The notes: a model not told the origin generated them from the letters alone. A stretch of 64,000 nt of DNA from Polaribacter sargassicola (GCF_021991835.1 NZ_JAHDAU010000002.1:62001-126000), one strand, 5' to 3'. Positions 51,941-60,528 are shown, counted from the stretch's first letter. A program made the numbers and translations.

Positions 51941-53418
51941 ATAAAATTTTTCAATATTGTTTTAAACTTTTGTTCTGCTTTTTGGCTTTCTGTCCAAGCT
52001 GTTTTTAAGTCTGATAAGGCTTCTTCTACACTAGGTAAGTTATCCTCTATAATTTTCTCTACATATAAAGGAATATTTAAGTTGAAATCGTTTTCTTCAA
52101 TATCTTTCATTGAAGCGACTTTTACATAATTTTCAACGTCTTTATTATCTTGATACCAAGTAAATAACTGTGTGATATGTTCAGGTTCTAAATAATTTTG
52201 GGCACGACCAACACGTACTTGATCTGATCCGTCAATAAACAACACTTTATCTTTTTTAGAGGTATCTTTGTTTTGCTTAAAAACCATAGCACAAGCGGCC
52301 AATTGGGTTCCGTAAAATATATTTGGACCTAAACCAATAACAGCTTCTAATAAATCATCTTCCAATAACTTTTTACGGATTTTACCTTCGGCACCTTTTC
52401 TGAATAATGCACCATGAGGTAACACAACGGTCATACGACCAGTACTATTCATAGATTTTATCATGTGTTGTACCCAAGCCATGTCGCCATTTCCTTTTGG
52501 AGGCACACCTGCAATATTTCTTCCAAATGGGTCATTTGCCCAATTTTCAGCACCCCATTCTTTTAATGAAAATGGTGGATTTGCAATCACACAATCGAAG
52601 GTTTTTAAACCATCGGCAGCAAAAAAAGCAGGTTGTCTTAATGTATCCCCTCTTGATATTTGAAAATCTTCTATACCATGTAAAAACATGTTCATTCTAG
52701 CAATAGAACTAGAGGTTAAGTTTTTTTCTTGTCCGAATAATTTAAGTGTACGGTAATCTTCGCTGTTTTCTTTTAAATGATCTACACATTCTAATAACAT
52801 ACCACCAGTACCACAAGCAGGATCGTAAATGGTTTCTCCTTCGTCCGGATCTAATATTAATCCTAGTAGATGCACTACAGAACGCGGAGTGTAAAACTCA
52901 CCTGCTTTTTTGTTTGTTAAATCTGCAAAGTGTTTTATTAAATACTCATACGCATTCCCTAGAATATCTGGTTCTACTAAAGAATTTGATAAACTGTATT
53001 GAGAGAAGTGCTCTATTAAATCGATTAATAAACGATCTGATAATTTGTTTTTGTTACTCCATTGCGCATCACCAAATATGCCGTACAACAGTTCTTGATT
53101 GGCTTGCTCAATACCTCTGAGTGCTTTTTCAATAGCTAGTCCAACGTTAGTTGTGGTTTCTCTAACGTCTTTCCAGTGGCAACCTTCTGGTATCTCGAAT
53201 CTATGAAATTCGGGTAGCGATGCATATTCTATATCGCCTTCAGACTCCTCTAAGGCTTGTTGGTATTCTTCATCATAAACATCGGATAGACGTTTAAAGA
53301 ATAGTAGTGGAAAGATATATATTTTAAAATCTGAAGCGTCAACAGGACCTTTAAGAATCCATGCTGCTTTAGATAAATATTGTTCCAGTTGTGATAAAGT
53401 TAGTTTTTCTTTATTCAT
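51937..53418 (-). CDS. hsdM: Type I DNA methyltransferase subunit M (second copy)
   Basis: The 493-residue protein has the full HsdM layout: N-terminal LSKAAWILKGPVDASDFKIY, SAM motif YDPACGTGGMLLECV (about 204) and catalytic NPPF in CVIANPPFSLKEW (about 284). Its tail has a Lys/Glu-rich helix (ESQKAEQKFKTIL). Both motifs are intact, so it should be active. It is the first large gene of the operon and overlaps the DUF262 gene by 4 bp. It may pair with the shared HsdS or with DUF262. Confidence 0.94.
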   Translation of the reverse strand: MNKEKLTLSQLEQYLSKAAWILKGPVDASDFKIYIFPLLFFKRLSDVYDEEYQQALEESEGDIEYASLPEFHRFEIPEGCHWKDVRETTTNVGLAIEKALRGIEQANQELLYGIFGDAQWSNKNKLSDRLLIDLIEHFSQYSLSNSLVEPDILGNAYEYLIKHFADLTNKKAGEFYTPRSVVHLLGLILDPDEGETIYDPACGTGGMLLECVDHLKENSEDYRTLKLFGQEKNLTSSSIARMNMFLHGIEDFQISRGDTLRQPAFFAADGLKTFDCVIANPPFSLKEWGAENWANDPFGRNIAGVPPKGNGDMAWVQHMIKSMNSTGRMTVVLPHGALFRKGAEGKIRKKLLEDDLLEAVIGLGPNIFYGTQLAACAMVFKQNKDTSKKDKVLFIDGSDQVRVGRAQNYLEPEHITQLFTWYQDNKDVENYVKVASMKDIEENDFNLNIPLYVEKIIEDNLPSVEEALSDLKTAWTESQKAEQKFKTILKNFI

Positions 53419-53475
53419 TATATTTTAAGTAATTATTTTAAGGTTTAAACACTTAAAAATGTTTTCGCTCACTAA

Positions 53476-53868
53476 TTAAAGCTTTTTCTGTAAATTATTA
53501 AACTTTTGTTTCATTGTTGAATTGTTCTCTGTTAATTTTTGATGGTTAAACCTTTCTAACAATTGCTGGGCAGCAGTAATTAAATAATGCTCGTATTCTA
53601 GCAAAGGTTTTTGAGCGATGGAAAACGCGGGCTTTACATACTTTAGAACTCGAATTTTTTCTGGCAACGGAGCACCAAATCCTTTTTCGTGATCTCTAAA
53701 AACTTTTAAATCGTCTCTTAATGTTCTAACCGATATTTCTTCTCCAGGATACAATTCTCTTATAACTCCATTTACATAATTTAATAACTCATTAAATGTA
53801 AATGCCTTTTTTCGATAATAATAATCTAGAACATTATATCTTACATGTGCATGTTTGCTGTTTGCCAT
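53476..53868 (-). pseudogene. N-terminal part of a WYL-type regulator, truncated
   Basis: Starting at the ATG at 53868, 130 codons encode only the N-terminal DNA-binding part of the regulators that normally carry WYL domains: KHAHVRYNVLDYYYRKKAFT, ISVRTLRDDLKVF (the winged-helix recognition part) and KPAFSIAQKPLLEYEHYLIT. The WYL and C-terminal domains, normally about 200 more residues, are missing, and a stop is reached before hsdM. A remaining HTH could still bind DNA. It sits 57 bp before the operon and probably controlled it. Confidence 0.65.
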
Positions 53869-54331
53869 TTTTACTTTTACTTCTTTTTCAATAAATTTAC
53901 TAAAAACAGAATCACACATTTTATGTATAAAATGTATATTTCTCCGATAAATTTTAGTCTCTTTTGTGCAATTTTTTAACTAAAATAGGTAGAAAATAAA
54001 GGTATGTTATTTACCTAAATAATGCAAAGAGAATAGATGTAAATTCACTTTTATTTAAAATTTAAATACCTTTAAAATCTCTTTTAAAAAGCATCTAAAA
54101 ACAGTTTATCAACTCATAAAAAGCATCTTAACTTGCTTATTTCATCAAACCAAACAGCTCATTTTTAGTTAAAATCCCCCCTTATTTTACATGAAAAAAC
54201 AGGTGTTTTTTCACTTTTTTTGAGCTAAAATAGAGTGTTTTTTACCTGATTTTCAACAAAAAAAAGAGCGAAAAAGTAACTTTTTAGCACTAATTTTAGT
54301 CATTTTTATGCAAATTGACCTTTTCTCAGAT
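53869..54331. other. 463-bp gap upstream of the WYL-type gene
   Basis: No gene is seen. The sequence is very AT-rich with long A/T runs (about 54160-54300). It probably holds the promoter of the type I operon on the minus strand, but I cannot place it. Confidence 0.5.
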
Positions 54332-54410
54332 GCGTCCTGATGTAACTTTTACTCCATCAAGACGCAACTTCAACTGCATCAGTACGCGATGAAAGTTGCA
54401 TACTGATGCA
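54332..54410. repeat. Cluster of interlocking inverted repeats
   Basis: One hairpin pairs GCGTCCTGATG (54332-54342) with CATCAAGACGC (54355-54365, one G-T pair). Next, GCAACTT (54364-54370) pairs with AAGTTGC (54393-54399), and TGCATCAGTA (54375-54384) pairs with TACTGATGCA (54401-54410). The last two pairings interlock in an A-B-A'-B' order, as in a pseudoknot or two exclusive folds. The segment is richer in G+C than its surroundings. Confidence 0.6.
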
Positions 54411-54432
54411 TATGGGCCAAAAACGTACAAAA

Positions 54433-54463
54433 AAGCCTCAATAATCGATGATTATTGAGGCTT
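54433..54463 (-). terminator. Terminator after the HU-like gene
   Basis: A perfect 14-bp stem (AAGCCTCAATAATC / GATTATTGAGGCTT) with a GAT loop is followed on the minus strand by six T, 40 bp past the stop codon. Confidence 0.92.
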
Positions 54464-54502
54464 GTGCTATAAAAAACCGACTTGGCTTTTTATATTTTTA
54501 CG

Positions 54503-54886
54503 CTAAGTTTGCGTGCTAAATGAAACTGTTTTTAACAACGATCGTAATTTTTTTGCTGGTCTAAATAACACACGTGTTTTAGTTATGGCATCTGCCCCTA
54601 CTTCATCGGCTGTGTCAAATCCTTCGGAACTTAAGCTTACTTGAAAATTACCCAATTTTCCTAAACGTACTATTCTTCCGTTTTTAAGTTCTCTTACAAT
54701 GTTGGTTTCTAATATGTTTAGCGTTGCTAAACAATCTGTTTCCGACAATGCAGATTGCTCAGAAATCATTTCTGCTAAGGTTTCAAAATCTACACTTCCG
54801 TTTGGTGTTACTGCAGCATAATACTTTTTTTGTGCAGTAATGTCTCTAGGGTTTACCCTTTTTATTATTTTGTATTTAATTGCCAT
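54503..54886 (-). CDS. HU-like DNA-binding protein
   Basis: I choose the ATG at 54886 (127 residues, MAIKYKIIKRVNPRDITAQK). The order of elements, KYYAAVTPNGSVDFETLAEM, a helical middle (SETDCLATLNILETNIVREL), LGKLGNFQVSLSSEGF and VLFRPAKKLRSLLK, fits the HU-HIG (HU-like) family of Bacteroidota. Members bend DNA and are common near islands. It has a strong own terminator. Confidence 0.88.
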   Translation of the reverse strand: MAIKYKIIKRVNPRDITAQKKYYAAVTPNGSVDFETLAEMISEQSALSETDCLATLNILETNIVRELKNGRIVRLGKLGNFQVSLSSEGFDTADEVGADAITKTRVLFRPAKKLRSLLKTVSFSTQT

Positions 54887-55753
54887 GTATATGGGTTTAA
54901 AATGAATTAAAAACAATATTTGATGTAAGAGGCTATTGCAACGATACCTCTACGTTTCTAAGAAAACCTCAACAATTCTTTGCCTTACCCCGCCCGAGTT
55001 TACAAGGTAAATTACCAGTACTAATAGTACTTAGTAAGAAGTTTTTGTGCTAGTTCATAAGCTTTACCAAATGCAGGATAATGACCTGCTTTAAAAAATT
55101 AACAAATATTTTTTGGTAAGCTTTTAAAAGAATTGTAATTTTGAAATGCGAATAACAAAACACGACACCTTTAAAAGTGTTACCGTTTTACAAAAAGTCT
55201 TAACTTATTATAGTCTAAGGCTTTTTTTTATGTCTTATTTTTACCTGCTTAAAAAAGTTTACAAATAGTAAAAAAGCCCTTTTAAGCAACTAAAACTTAT
55301 TTACATATCTAAAATGTTATTTAAACATATAAATAGCTTAAAGACACTGTAAAACTACAAAAAACTTACACGTACAAAGAATACTTATTCAAAGTTTATT
55401 TAATTATTATTAACAATATCACTTTTATAAAAAGAAAAATCATTTTTAAAAAACAACCAAAACACTAAAAATCAAACAATTACAAGTGTAACTTTCACAA
55501 ATAAATGGTTTTTACTAACCGATAAAATTTCCTGTTAAATATTTGATTTTAGGCCAATTATCGTTCAAAAATGATAAAAAAACACTCTTTTTGTTTAAAC
55601 AATAGACCAAGCACATTTACAATAGCGTGATTCTAAAGGTAAAATGAGATATTTTAAGGTAGAAAAAGTCAATTTACAATAAAAAGAAGAGCCATTGTAA
55701 ATTAAAGCGCTTTTACAATTTAGGAAATTCATTTTCAAGAGAAACATCCAATT
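54887..55753. other. 867-bp gene-poor stretch
   Basis: No full gene is seen. On the minus strand at 55021-55092 a short open stretch reads like a protein tail (AGHYPAFGKAYELAQKLLTK, then YY and a stop). Near 55193-55231 a plus-strand hairpin with a T-run could be a terminator. The rest is AT-rich without repeats that I can recognise. Confidence 0.5.
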
Positions 55754-56287
55754 TTAATCAAATAAAATTGCTGCTATATTTAAGGTAAAATCTTCTGCTT
55801 TTTTGTTTCCTATTAAAAAGGCAATTTCTTCTATAGCTGTTTTATTGTAATTGGGAATATCTAATTTACGTCCTCTAAATGCAGGATACATCTCTGCTAA
55901 ATTGATGGCAATATTTTGCCATTTCTGAGTTGTTGTAAAATAAGTAACGTAAGAATAGGCATCAGACGACTTGCTTTTTATTCGAAACTGATAGGTTTTT
56001 CCGTCTCCTTTTACTTTTAGAATAATTTTAGAAAAGGGCTTGGTACTTCTTTTGTTAAAACGATATCTCAACAGAGAAAAGCCACCGTTATTGGCTAAAG
56101 AAACTGTTCCTTTAAAAACCCCATACCCCTCTTTATCAACAGATAAGGCTCCAGAAGATTGTCCTCCCATAACTGCATCGTCAATCACCCTCCAGTTTTG
56201 AAGATCTTTCATTTCTTTAAAGTTAAAAATAGTTACAGATTGCATGGTTAACGTATATATGATGAATAAAATAAGGGATTTAAACAT
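55754..56287 (-). CDS. CIA30 family protein
   Basis: The 177-residue protein has a signal-like hydrophobic start (LILFIIYTLTMQS) and the CIA30 signature NWRVIDDAVMGGQSSGALSV (about 32-51), FKGTVSLANNGGFSLLRYRF and FRGRKLDIPNYNKTAIEEI. In mitochondria CIA30 helps assemble complex I; bacterial versions are predicted carbohydrate-binding jelly-roll proteins of unknown role. It ends the photolyase gene run on the minus strand. Confidence 0.85.
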   Translation of the reverse strand: MFKSLILFIIYTLTMQSVTIFNFKEMKDLQNWRVIDDAVMGGQSSGALSVDKEGYGVFKGTVSLANNGGFSLLRYRFNKRSTKPFSKIILKVKGDGKTYQFRIKSKSSDAYSYVTYFTTTQKWQNIAINLAEMYPAFRGRKLDIPNYNKTAIEEIAFLIGNKKAEDFTLNIAAILFD

Positions 56288-56301
56288 TGCTCCAATTCGT
56301 A

Positions 56302-56727
56302 TTATCCGTCATAATAACTTAGGTTTAAAAAAATATTTTTGCAGTCTATCATTTTATTAATGAACTTTTTATTGTTTTGATAATTTTTGTTTTTACGAAA
56401 CTTGATAAAATGTCCATCGGCATGAATACTAAACGTTTGTGCATTATAAACCACCAAACGATAATAAGTAATTATCCAAGAGTAACGCTCTAATCCGTTG
56501 GTAAAATGCACCATAATCCCTTTTGGTCTTAGCTCGATATTGGCATAATGCATAGCTACTTTTTGTAGCTTGTTTGGGAGTAAATGTGCACTCCACTCTT
56601 TTACCACAAACCGACTAGACCCCACGCCACCCATCTTTATTTTTTCGAATAACGAAAATGCTTTTCCTAATATGTCATTACTTTCTTCTGTGAATTTCTG
56701 ATTGGTATGGCTTGTATTAAATATCAT
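56302..56727 (-). CDS. Conserved hypothetical protein of the photolyase operon
   Basis: The 141-residue protein is not recognised as a named family. It looks soluble, with alternating strands in the middle (VKEWSAHLLPNKLQKVAMHY, RPKGIMVHFTNGLERYSWII, FSIHADGHFIKFRKN), rather like a small beta-barrel or PH-like fold. Its start overlaps the photolyase stop by 4 bp, so it is translated with it. Confidence 0.6.
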   Translation of the reverse strand: MIFNTSHTNQKFTEESNDILGKAFSLFEKIKMGGVGSSRFVVKEWSAHLLPNKLQKVAMHYANIELRPKGIMVHFTNGLERYSWIITYYRLVVYNAQTFSIHADGHFIKFRKNKNYQNNKKFINKMIDCKNIFLNLSYYDG

Positions 56728-58217
56728 GTTTTATCGTTTAAGGTAGACAAATAAGCTTCTGCATTCTTTAGATGATTTTGTTGTTTTTCTGTTGGCATTT
56801 TATCAAACATTCTTACCAACATCCCCAATCTTGGGTTCGACAAAAAGAAATCTTTGTGCGTGTGCATAAATCGCCAAAACAAACCATCCCAAGTTGCTTG
56901 CCAAGTGCCCTTTTTATAGTTACTCATTTTTATTAAGTAATTACTCCCACTGATATAAGGTTTGCTGGCAATTAATCCACCATCTGCAAACTGACTCATT
57001 CCGTAGACATTGGTAACCATTACCCAATCGTAAGCATCAATAAATAACTCCATAAACCACTGGTACACCTCATCAGGATCAAACTCGCACAACATCATAA
57101 AATTCCCCAACACCATTAAACGCTCTATATGATGGCAATAACCGGTTTGCAATACTTTTTTTATAGTGATATCTATTGGTAAAATACCGGTTGTACCGTT
57201 GTAAAAAGATGCAGGTATTTTTCTCTTAAAATTCCAGAAATTGGTTCTGCGTTCTTCACTTCCTCTTACCTCATAAACACCACGTATAAATTCTCGCCAA
57301 CCTATAATCTGACGTACAAAACCTTCGGTTGAATTGATAGGGATGTTGTTTTGTTTGGCATAGTCTAAACAGGCCGAAATAATTTCTTTAGGAGTTATTA
57401 AACCCACATTTAACATAGGCGTTAATACGCTGTGATTTAATATAGAATTTTCGGCGACAATAGCATCTTCATACACGCCAAAATCTACAAAACGTTGTTC
57501 AAAAAATTGATGAAGCCAAGCTTTGGTTGTCTTAAAATTACTAGGATACAATTGATAATCTGTAAGCATCCCTAAATGTGATGAAAAGTGCTTACTTACA
57601 TAGGTTTTCGATTCTATATAATAGGTATCTGCATCTGGAAACTGAACAAATGGTGGTGTTTTTTTAGCTGGATATTTTTTTCGGTTTTCGGTATCAAACG
57701 TCCATTTTCCGCCTGTTGGTTTTCCGTCTGGTTCTATTAGAATGTTCTGTTTTTTACGTTGATGTGTGTAAAAAGTAGTTTGATGGTATTTTTTTTTATC
57801 ACTTCTAAAAAAATCGGCTAACTCTTCTTTGGTATTTAAGAACAAAGGCGAATTGTACTCAGTTGTTGCAATTCCGTTTTCAACAAAACCTTTGTCCATT
57901 CTTTTTTGCAGCCAATTGTCTGTAGGATCTATATAATTAACATGACTAATGCCTTCCTTTTTTAAGGCTGGTATAAGCATTCTTATATCTGCAGTTTCTT
58001 CTGTTGCATTGATATAATTTACTTCTGCTTTGATTTCTTGTCTTAAAAAATCCGCATATTGTTGCATGGTCGCTCTATGAAATGCTATTTTTTGTTTGTG
58101 AAATGGGTACTGTTTAAAGAACAAATATTCTTCTACCAAATACCATGGAGCATCGTTCTCTAACAATGGAGATTTTTGAAATAGTTGATGCGGAAATACC
58201 AAGTTGATCTGTTTCAT
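56724..58217 (-). CDS. Cryptochrome/photolyase-related protein lacking Fe-S cysteines
   Basis: From the ATG at 58217 the protein has 497 residues. The N-terminus ([19 protein letters not shown]) and the motifs [68 protein letters not shown] and [19 protein letters not shown] place it in the prokaryotic (6-4) photolyase / CryB group. In that group the segment after MSxY normally carries CxxC plus a third Cys for a 4Fe-4S cluster; here residues about 430-450 have none. It probably binds flavin and acts in light-dependent DNA repair or light sensing. Its start overlaps the DUF2256 gene stop (ATGA). Confidence 0.9.
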   Translation of the reverse strand: MKQINLVFPHQLFQKSPLLENDAPWYLVEEYLFFKQYPFHKQKIAFHRATMQQYADFLRQEIKAEVNYINATEETADIRMLIPALKKEGISHVNYIDPTDNWLQKRMDKGFVENGIATTEYNSPLFLNTKEELADFFRSDKKKYHQTTFYTHQRKKQNILIEPDGKPTGGKWTFDTENRKKYPAKKTPPFVQFPDADTYYIESKTYVSKHFSSHLGMLTDYQLYPSNFKTTKAWLHQFFEQRFVDFGVYEDAIVAENSILNHSVLTPMLNVGLITPKEIISACLDYAKQNNIPINSTEGFVRQIIGWREFIRGVYEVRGSEERRTNFWNFKRKIPASFYNGTTGILPIDITIKKVLQTGYCHHIERLMVLGNFMMLCEFDPDEVYQWFMELFIDAYDWVMVTNVYGMSQFADGGLIASKPYISGSNYLIKMSNYKKGTWQATWDGLFWRFMHTHKDFFLSNPRLGMLVRMFDKMPTEKQQNHLKNAEAYLSTLNDKT

Positions 58218-58342
58218 TTGTTTTTTTGACAACGTTTACTACAATATTTTACGGTTTCCCAGTTCTTTTCCCATTTTTTACGCCAAGTAAGAGGCCGCTG
58301 ACAAACAACACATGTTTTTTGAGGAAGGTGTTGTTTTTTCAT
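58214..58342 (-). CDS. DUF2256 small zinc-finger-like protein
   Basis: This 42-residue gene ([20 protein letters not shown], then [20 protein letters not shown]) has the DUF2256 pattern of two CxxC / CxxxC cysteine pairs likely to bind zinc. Its stop codon overlaps the photolyase ATG (ATGA), so it is translationally coupled. DUF2256 genes regularly accompany photolyase/cryptochrome genes in bacteria. Confidence 0.88.
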   Translation of the reverse strand: MKKQHLPQKTCVVCQRPLTWRKKWEKNWETVKYCSKRCQKNK

Positions 58343-58381
58343 TTTTATTTTTTTTGTGTATTAATACAAAGCTTCTTGCAA

Positions 58382-58669
58382 TTATCTTTTGCTAATTTTA
58401 TTGCCAGAGATTGCTTTTTGACGGGTACATTTAAAACGAGTAATATCTGGATTGCGCTTTTTTAAATGCTTTTGACTAACACCACTATTAACCCGTTTTC
58501 GCCAACGTTTAAAACTAGATGTTTTAAGATTGCCACGCATTACTTTAATAACTTCTTTTTCTGGCAAATTAAACTGAAACAAAATAGCCTCAAAAGGGGT
58601 ACGATCTTCCCAAGCCATTTCTATAATGCGGTCTAATTCTCTTTCTGTAAACTGATTTGTTGCCAACAT
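58382..58669 (-). CDS. TIGR03643 family protein
   Basis: The 95-residue protein (LDRIIEMAWEDRTPFEAILF, LPEKEVIKVMRGNLKTSSFK, RWRKRV) matches the family TIGR03643, a small helix-turn-helix-like protein with a basic tail, almost always encoded beside DUF2256 and photolyase genes. It may bind nucleic acid; no function is known. It lies 40 bp upstream of the DUF2256 gene. Confidence 0.85.
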   Translation of the reverse strand: MLATNQFTERELDRIIEMAWEDRTPFEAILFQFNLPEKEVIKVMRGNLKTSSFKRWRKRVNSGVSQKHLKKRNPDITRFKCTRQKAISGNKISKR

Positions 58670-58675
58670 AAATTG

Positions 58676-59077
58676 TTAAATTTTTACCCAAATTTGATCT
58701 GCATTCAAATAAAAACTTCCTAAAGCTTTAAAATTGCATTGTTCGGGTGCAATTATTGAAAGAAAATTTTCATCCTCGTTTCTTTTGTATAAATGATACA
58801 CTTCTCCTATAATCGGTTCAAAAGAAAACTTAGCTTCAAAAAGGAGTTTGTTATAATCGTACTCTTGCAACATACGCTCATAAGCTGCTTTTAACTCTAA
58901 ATACTGTGCTTCCATTTTATGGTTCACCTTATTAATACTTCTATTTTTCCATGCAATAGAATCTGTAGCTGTTATTACAGGTGCTCCTACCGATGTTGCG
59001 TAAGGTTTAATAGCGGCATCGTATTTTTGAGTTGTTGTATTAAAAACAACATTATCTGGCTTTTTTTCTTTTTCCAT
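58676..59077 (-). CDS. DUF2452 family protein
   Basis: The 133-residue protein matches DUF2452 (KPDNVVFNTTTQKYDAAIKP, YATSVGAPVI, FSFEPIIGEVYHLYKR, then FLSIIAPEQC). It is a soluble protein of unknown function, common in marine Bacteroidota next to photolyase genes. It lies 6 bp upstream of the TIGR03643 gene in the same direction. Confidence 0.85.
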   Translation of the reverse strand: MEKEKKPDNVVFNTTTQKYDAAIKPYATSVGAPVITATDSIAWKNRSINKVNHKMEAQYLELKAAYERMLQEYDYNKLLFEAKFSFEPIIGEVYHLYKRNEDENFLSIIAPEQCNFKALGSFYLNADQIWVKI

Positions 59078-59082
59078 CTTTT

Positions 59083-59256
59083 TTAAAACAAATTCGTTTC
59101 TTTTTCTATTTGTTTTAGCACCTCATCAGCTTCAAACATTTTTTGATCACTCATTTTTCTATTTGTTGTAGACAATGCATGTGCTTCTTTCAGTAATTTT
59201 TTATACTGTGCTTGTAGCTTTTCTGTTGCTGACTTCTTTTTAAACAATCCGAACAT
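59083..59256 (-). CDS. Lacal_2735 family small protein
   Basis: The 57-residue gene (MFGLFKKKSATEKLQAQYKK, LLKEAHALSTTNRKMSDQKM, EADEVLKQIEKE) matches the small helical Lacal_2735 family of Flavobacteriaceae, of unknown function. It ends 6 bp before the DUF2452 gene starts and is probably the first gene of the photolyase operon. Confidence 0.85.
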   Translation of the reverse strand: MFGLFKKKSATEKLQAQYKKLLKEAHALSTTNRKMSDQKMFEADEVLKQIEKETNLF

Positions 59257-59737
59257 AAATTTTATTTGTAGTTGTTAGCGATTAAAGATTCCGTTTGATG
59301 CTATAAAAATACAAAATGTTTAACTATATTTTACATTTGTTAAACAAAATATTTTTTAAAGGTTTTAAAGTATTAAGGTTTGATTCCTTTTTTTTGAGAA
59401 AATTATGTAGAAATAAAGTAGAGGATTTGAATCTTAAAAAGCCTATTGAGGAAGGCGTAATTCTTTTATGCTCGGTTTCTATTTCACGAACAATCAAACA
59501 CTGCAACTCAAATAAAAACAAGAATCTCTAATTACAAATAAGCTGCTTGCTGAAAAGAAGTAAAAAAATAGATCCTATTCCTAATAATTATGAAATAAAA
59601 CCTAAAAAAATGACTCTATTATCAACCTTTATAAAGGTAAGTTTAACAAGAATTTATTCTTAAAATTCAACAAGATGTTGAGTTTTAACTTTAGTACACT
59701 TACCTATAGTTGATTTGTCTTTTAAAAATAAATTATT
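59257..59737. other. 481-bp stretch without a convincing gene
   Basis: Two overlapping opposite frames of about 65-70 codons (near 59316-59531) look like chance: neither has a recognisable motif and they mirror each other. The photolyase operon promoter must lie near 59257-59320 on the minus strand. Nothing else is recognised. Confidence 0.5.
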
Positions 59738-59745
59738 AATTTTGT
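59738..59745 (+). promoter_or_regulatory. Bacteroidota promoter for the orphan gene
   Basis: TAATTTTG matches the TAnnTTTG -7 box, and a TTG lies 20 bp upstream (59715-59717), within the usual -33 distance. Transcription would start about 59752, just before the folded leader. Confidence 0.55.
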
Positions 59746-59759
59746 AGTATCATTAAGAA

Positions 59760-59817
59760 TCTCATCATTTTGAGATACCAACCTCCCAAAGCAGGGGAAG
59801 GTGGTTTTACAATGAGA
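59760..59817 (+). promoter_or_regulatory. Folded 5' leader of the orphan gene
   Basis: An outer stem TCTCAT (59760-59765) / ATGAGA (59812-59817) encloses an inner hairpin CCAACCTCCC (59778-59787) / GGGGAAGGTGG (59794-59804). A competing small hairpin CTCA / TGAG uses the 5' side of the outer stem. It resembles a cis-regulatory leader, but no known class is recognised. Confidence 0.45.
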
Positions 59818-59835
59818 CTTTAAAAAAGTAAAAAT

Positions 59836-60183
59836 ATGTTAACACTTCAAAAATATTTTATTAAGAACAAGTTATTAAAAGTTTTCATAGGTTCTGATAT
59901 CGTATTTTATGAAATCTGTTTTGATGACTTAAACATTAATTTTGTTTACTCTGAAGACGATTTTTATAATGATGACATTTCAGGTATTCCAACTGTTTTA
60001 AAACTTCAAAAAGGTAAAAATTATGATTTTGAAATATTTCCACACTCATATCTAAGCAGGTTTAATAGAAATCAAAAGTACTGTGTTTTAGAATATAGAT
60101 ATCTTTTTGGTTTTTCTACAAATTCTGTTGCCACAAAAAGTGCTTTATCATTAAAAAAAATATCCCTTAAAAAATGCAAATAA
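59836..60183 (+). CDS. Hypothetical protein with structured leader
   Basis: The 115-residue protein is not recognised. It is acidic in the middle (FVYSEDDFYNDDISGIPTVL) and basic at the end (SALSLKKISLKKCK), with no signal peptide or membrane helix. A recognisable promoter and a folded leader precede it, which argues that it is a real gene despite having no neighbours on its strand. Confidence 0.5.
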   Translation: MLTLQKYFIKNKLLKVFIGSDIVFYEICFDDLNINFVYSEDDFYNDDISGIPTVLKLQKGKNYDFEIFPHSYLSRFNRNQKYCVLEYRYLFGFSTNSVATKSALSLKKISLKKCK

Positions 60184-60528
60184 AAAGCATAAATACGTTT
60201 GAAGCATCTGTATATTTTGGCATAGAATACGGATAAAGTAAAAAAAAATTACTCTTTTTTTATTGGATAATTTTCAACAAAATAGGTTTGTTGTTGTTTT
60301 TATTGATGATACAATTATGATTGAAAAAAGTAAGGAATTAGGTTATAGGATAAAATAAATTTAAAATTCAATAATATTATAATTACCTTTCTCTCAACCT
60401 TCTATTCTATCTAATGTAGCAATTCCAGTATTTAAACAACAACACAATAATAGTAGAGATATACTTTTCAGTTAAAGACAAGTATTAAATAATAGACTTC
60501 TGATCTCCATATTTATACCTAAAAAATA
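60184..60528. other. 345-bp stretch, possible gene remnant
   Basis: No complete gene is seen. On the plus strand at about 60263-60358 a short frame without a start codon reads LLDNFQQNRFVVVFIDDTIM, then IEKSKELGYRIK and a stop, which looks like a protein tail rather than chance. The rest is AT-rich. Confidence 0.4.

Noticed and set aside
54332..54410. CRISPR array
   Set aside because: The repeats are inverted and interlocking, not regularly spaced direct repeats, and no cas gene is in the window.
42845..54410. Integrated prophage or insertion sequence in the defence island
   Set aside because: No integrase, transposase or structural phage gene and no flanking direct repeat were found, although the HU-like gene and repeats nearby would suit an island edge.
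59316..59531. Two overlapping opposite open frames of 65-71 codons
   Set aside because: They mirror each other, have no motif and no ribosome-binding context, and fit chance openness in AT-rich DNA.
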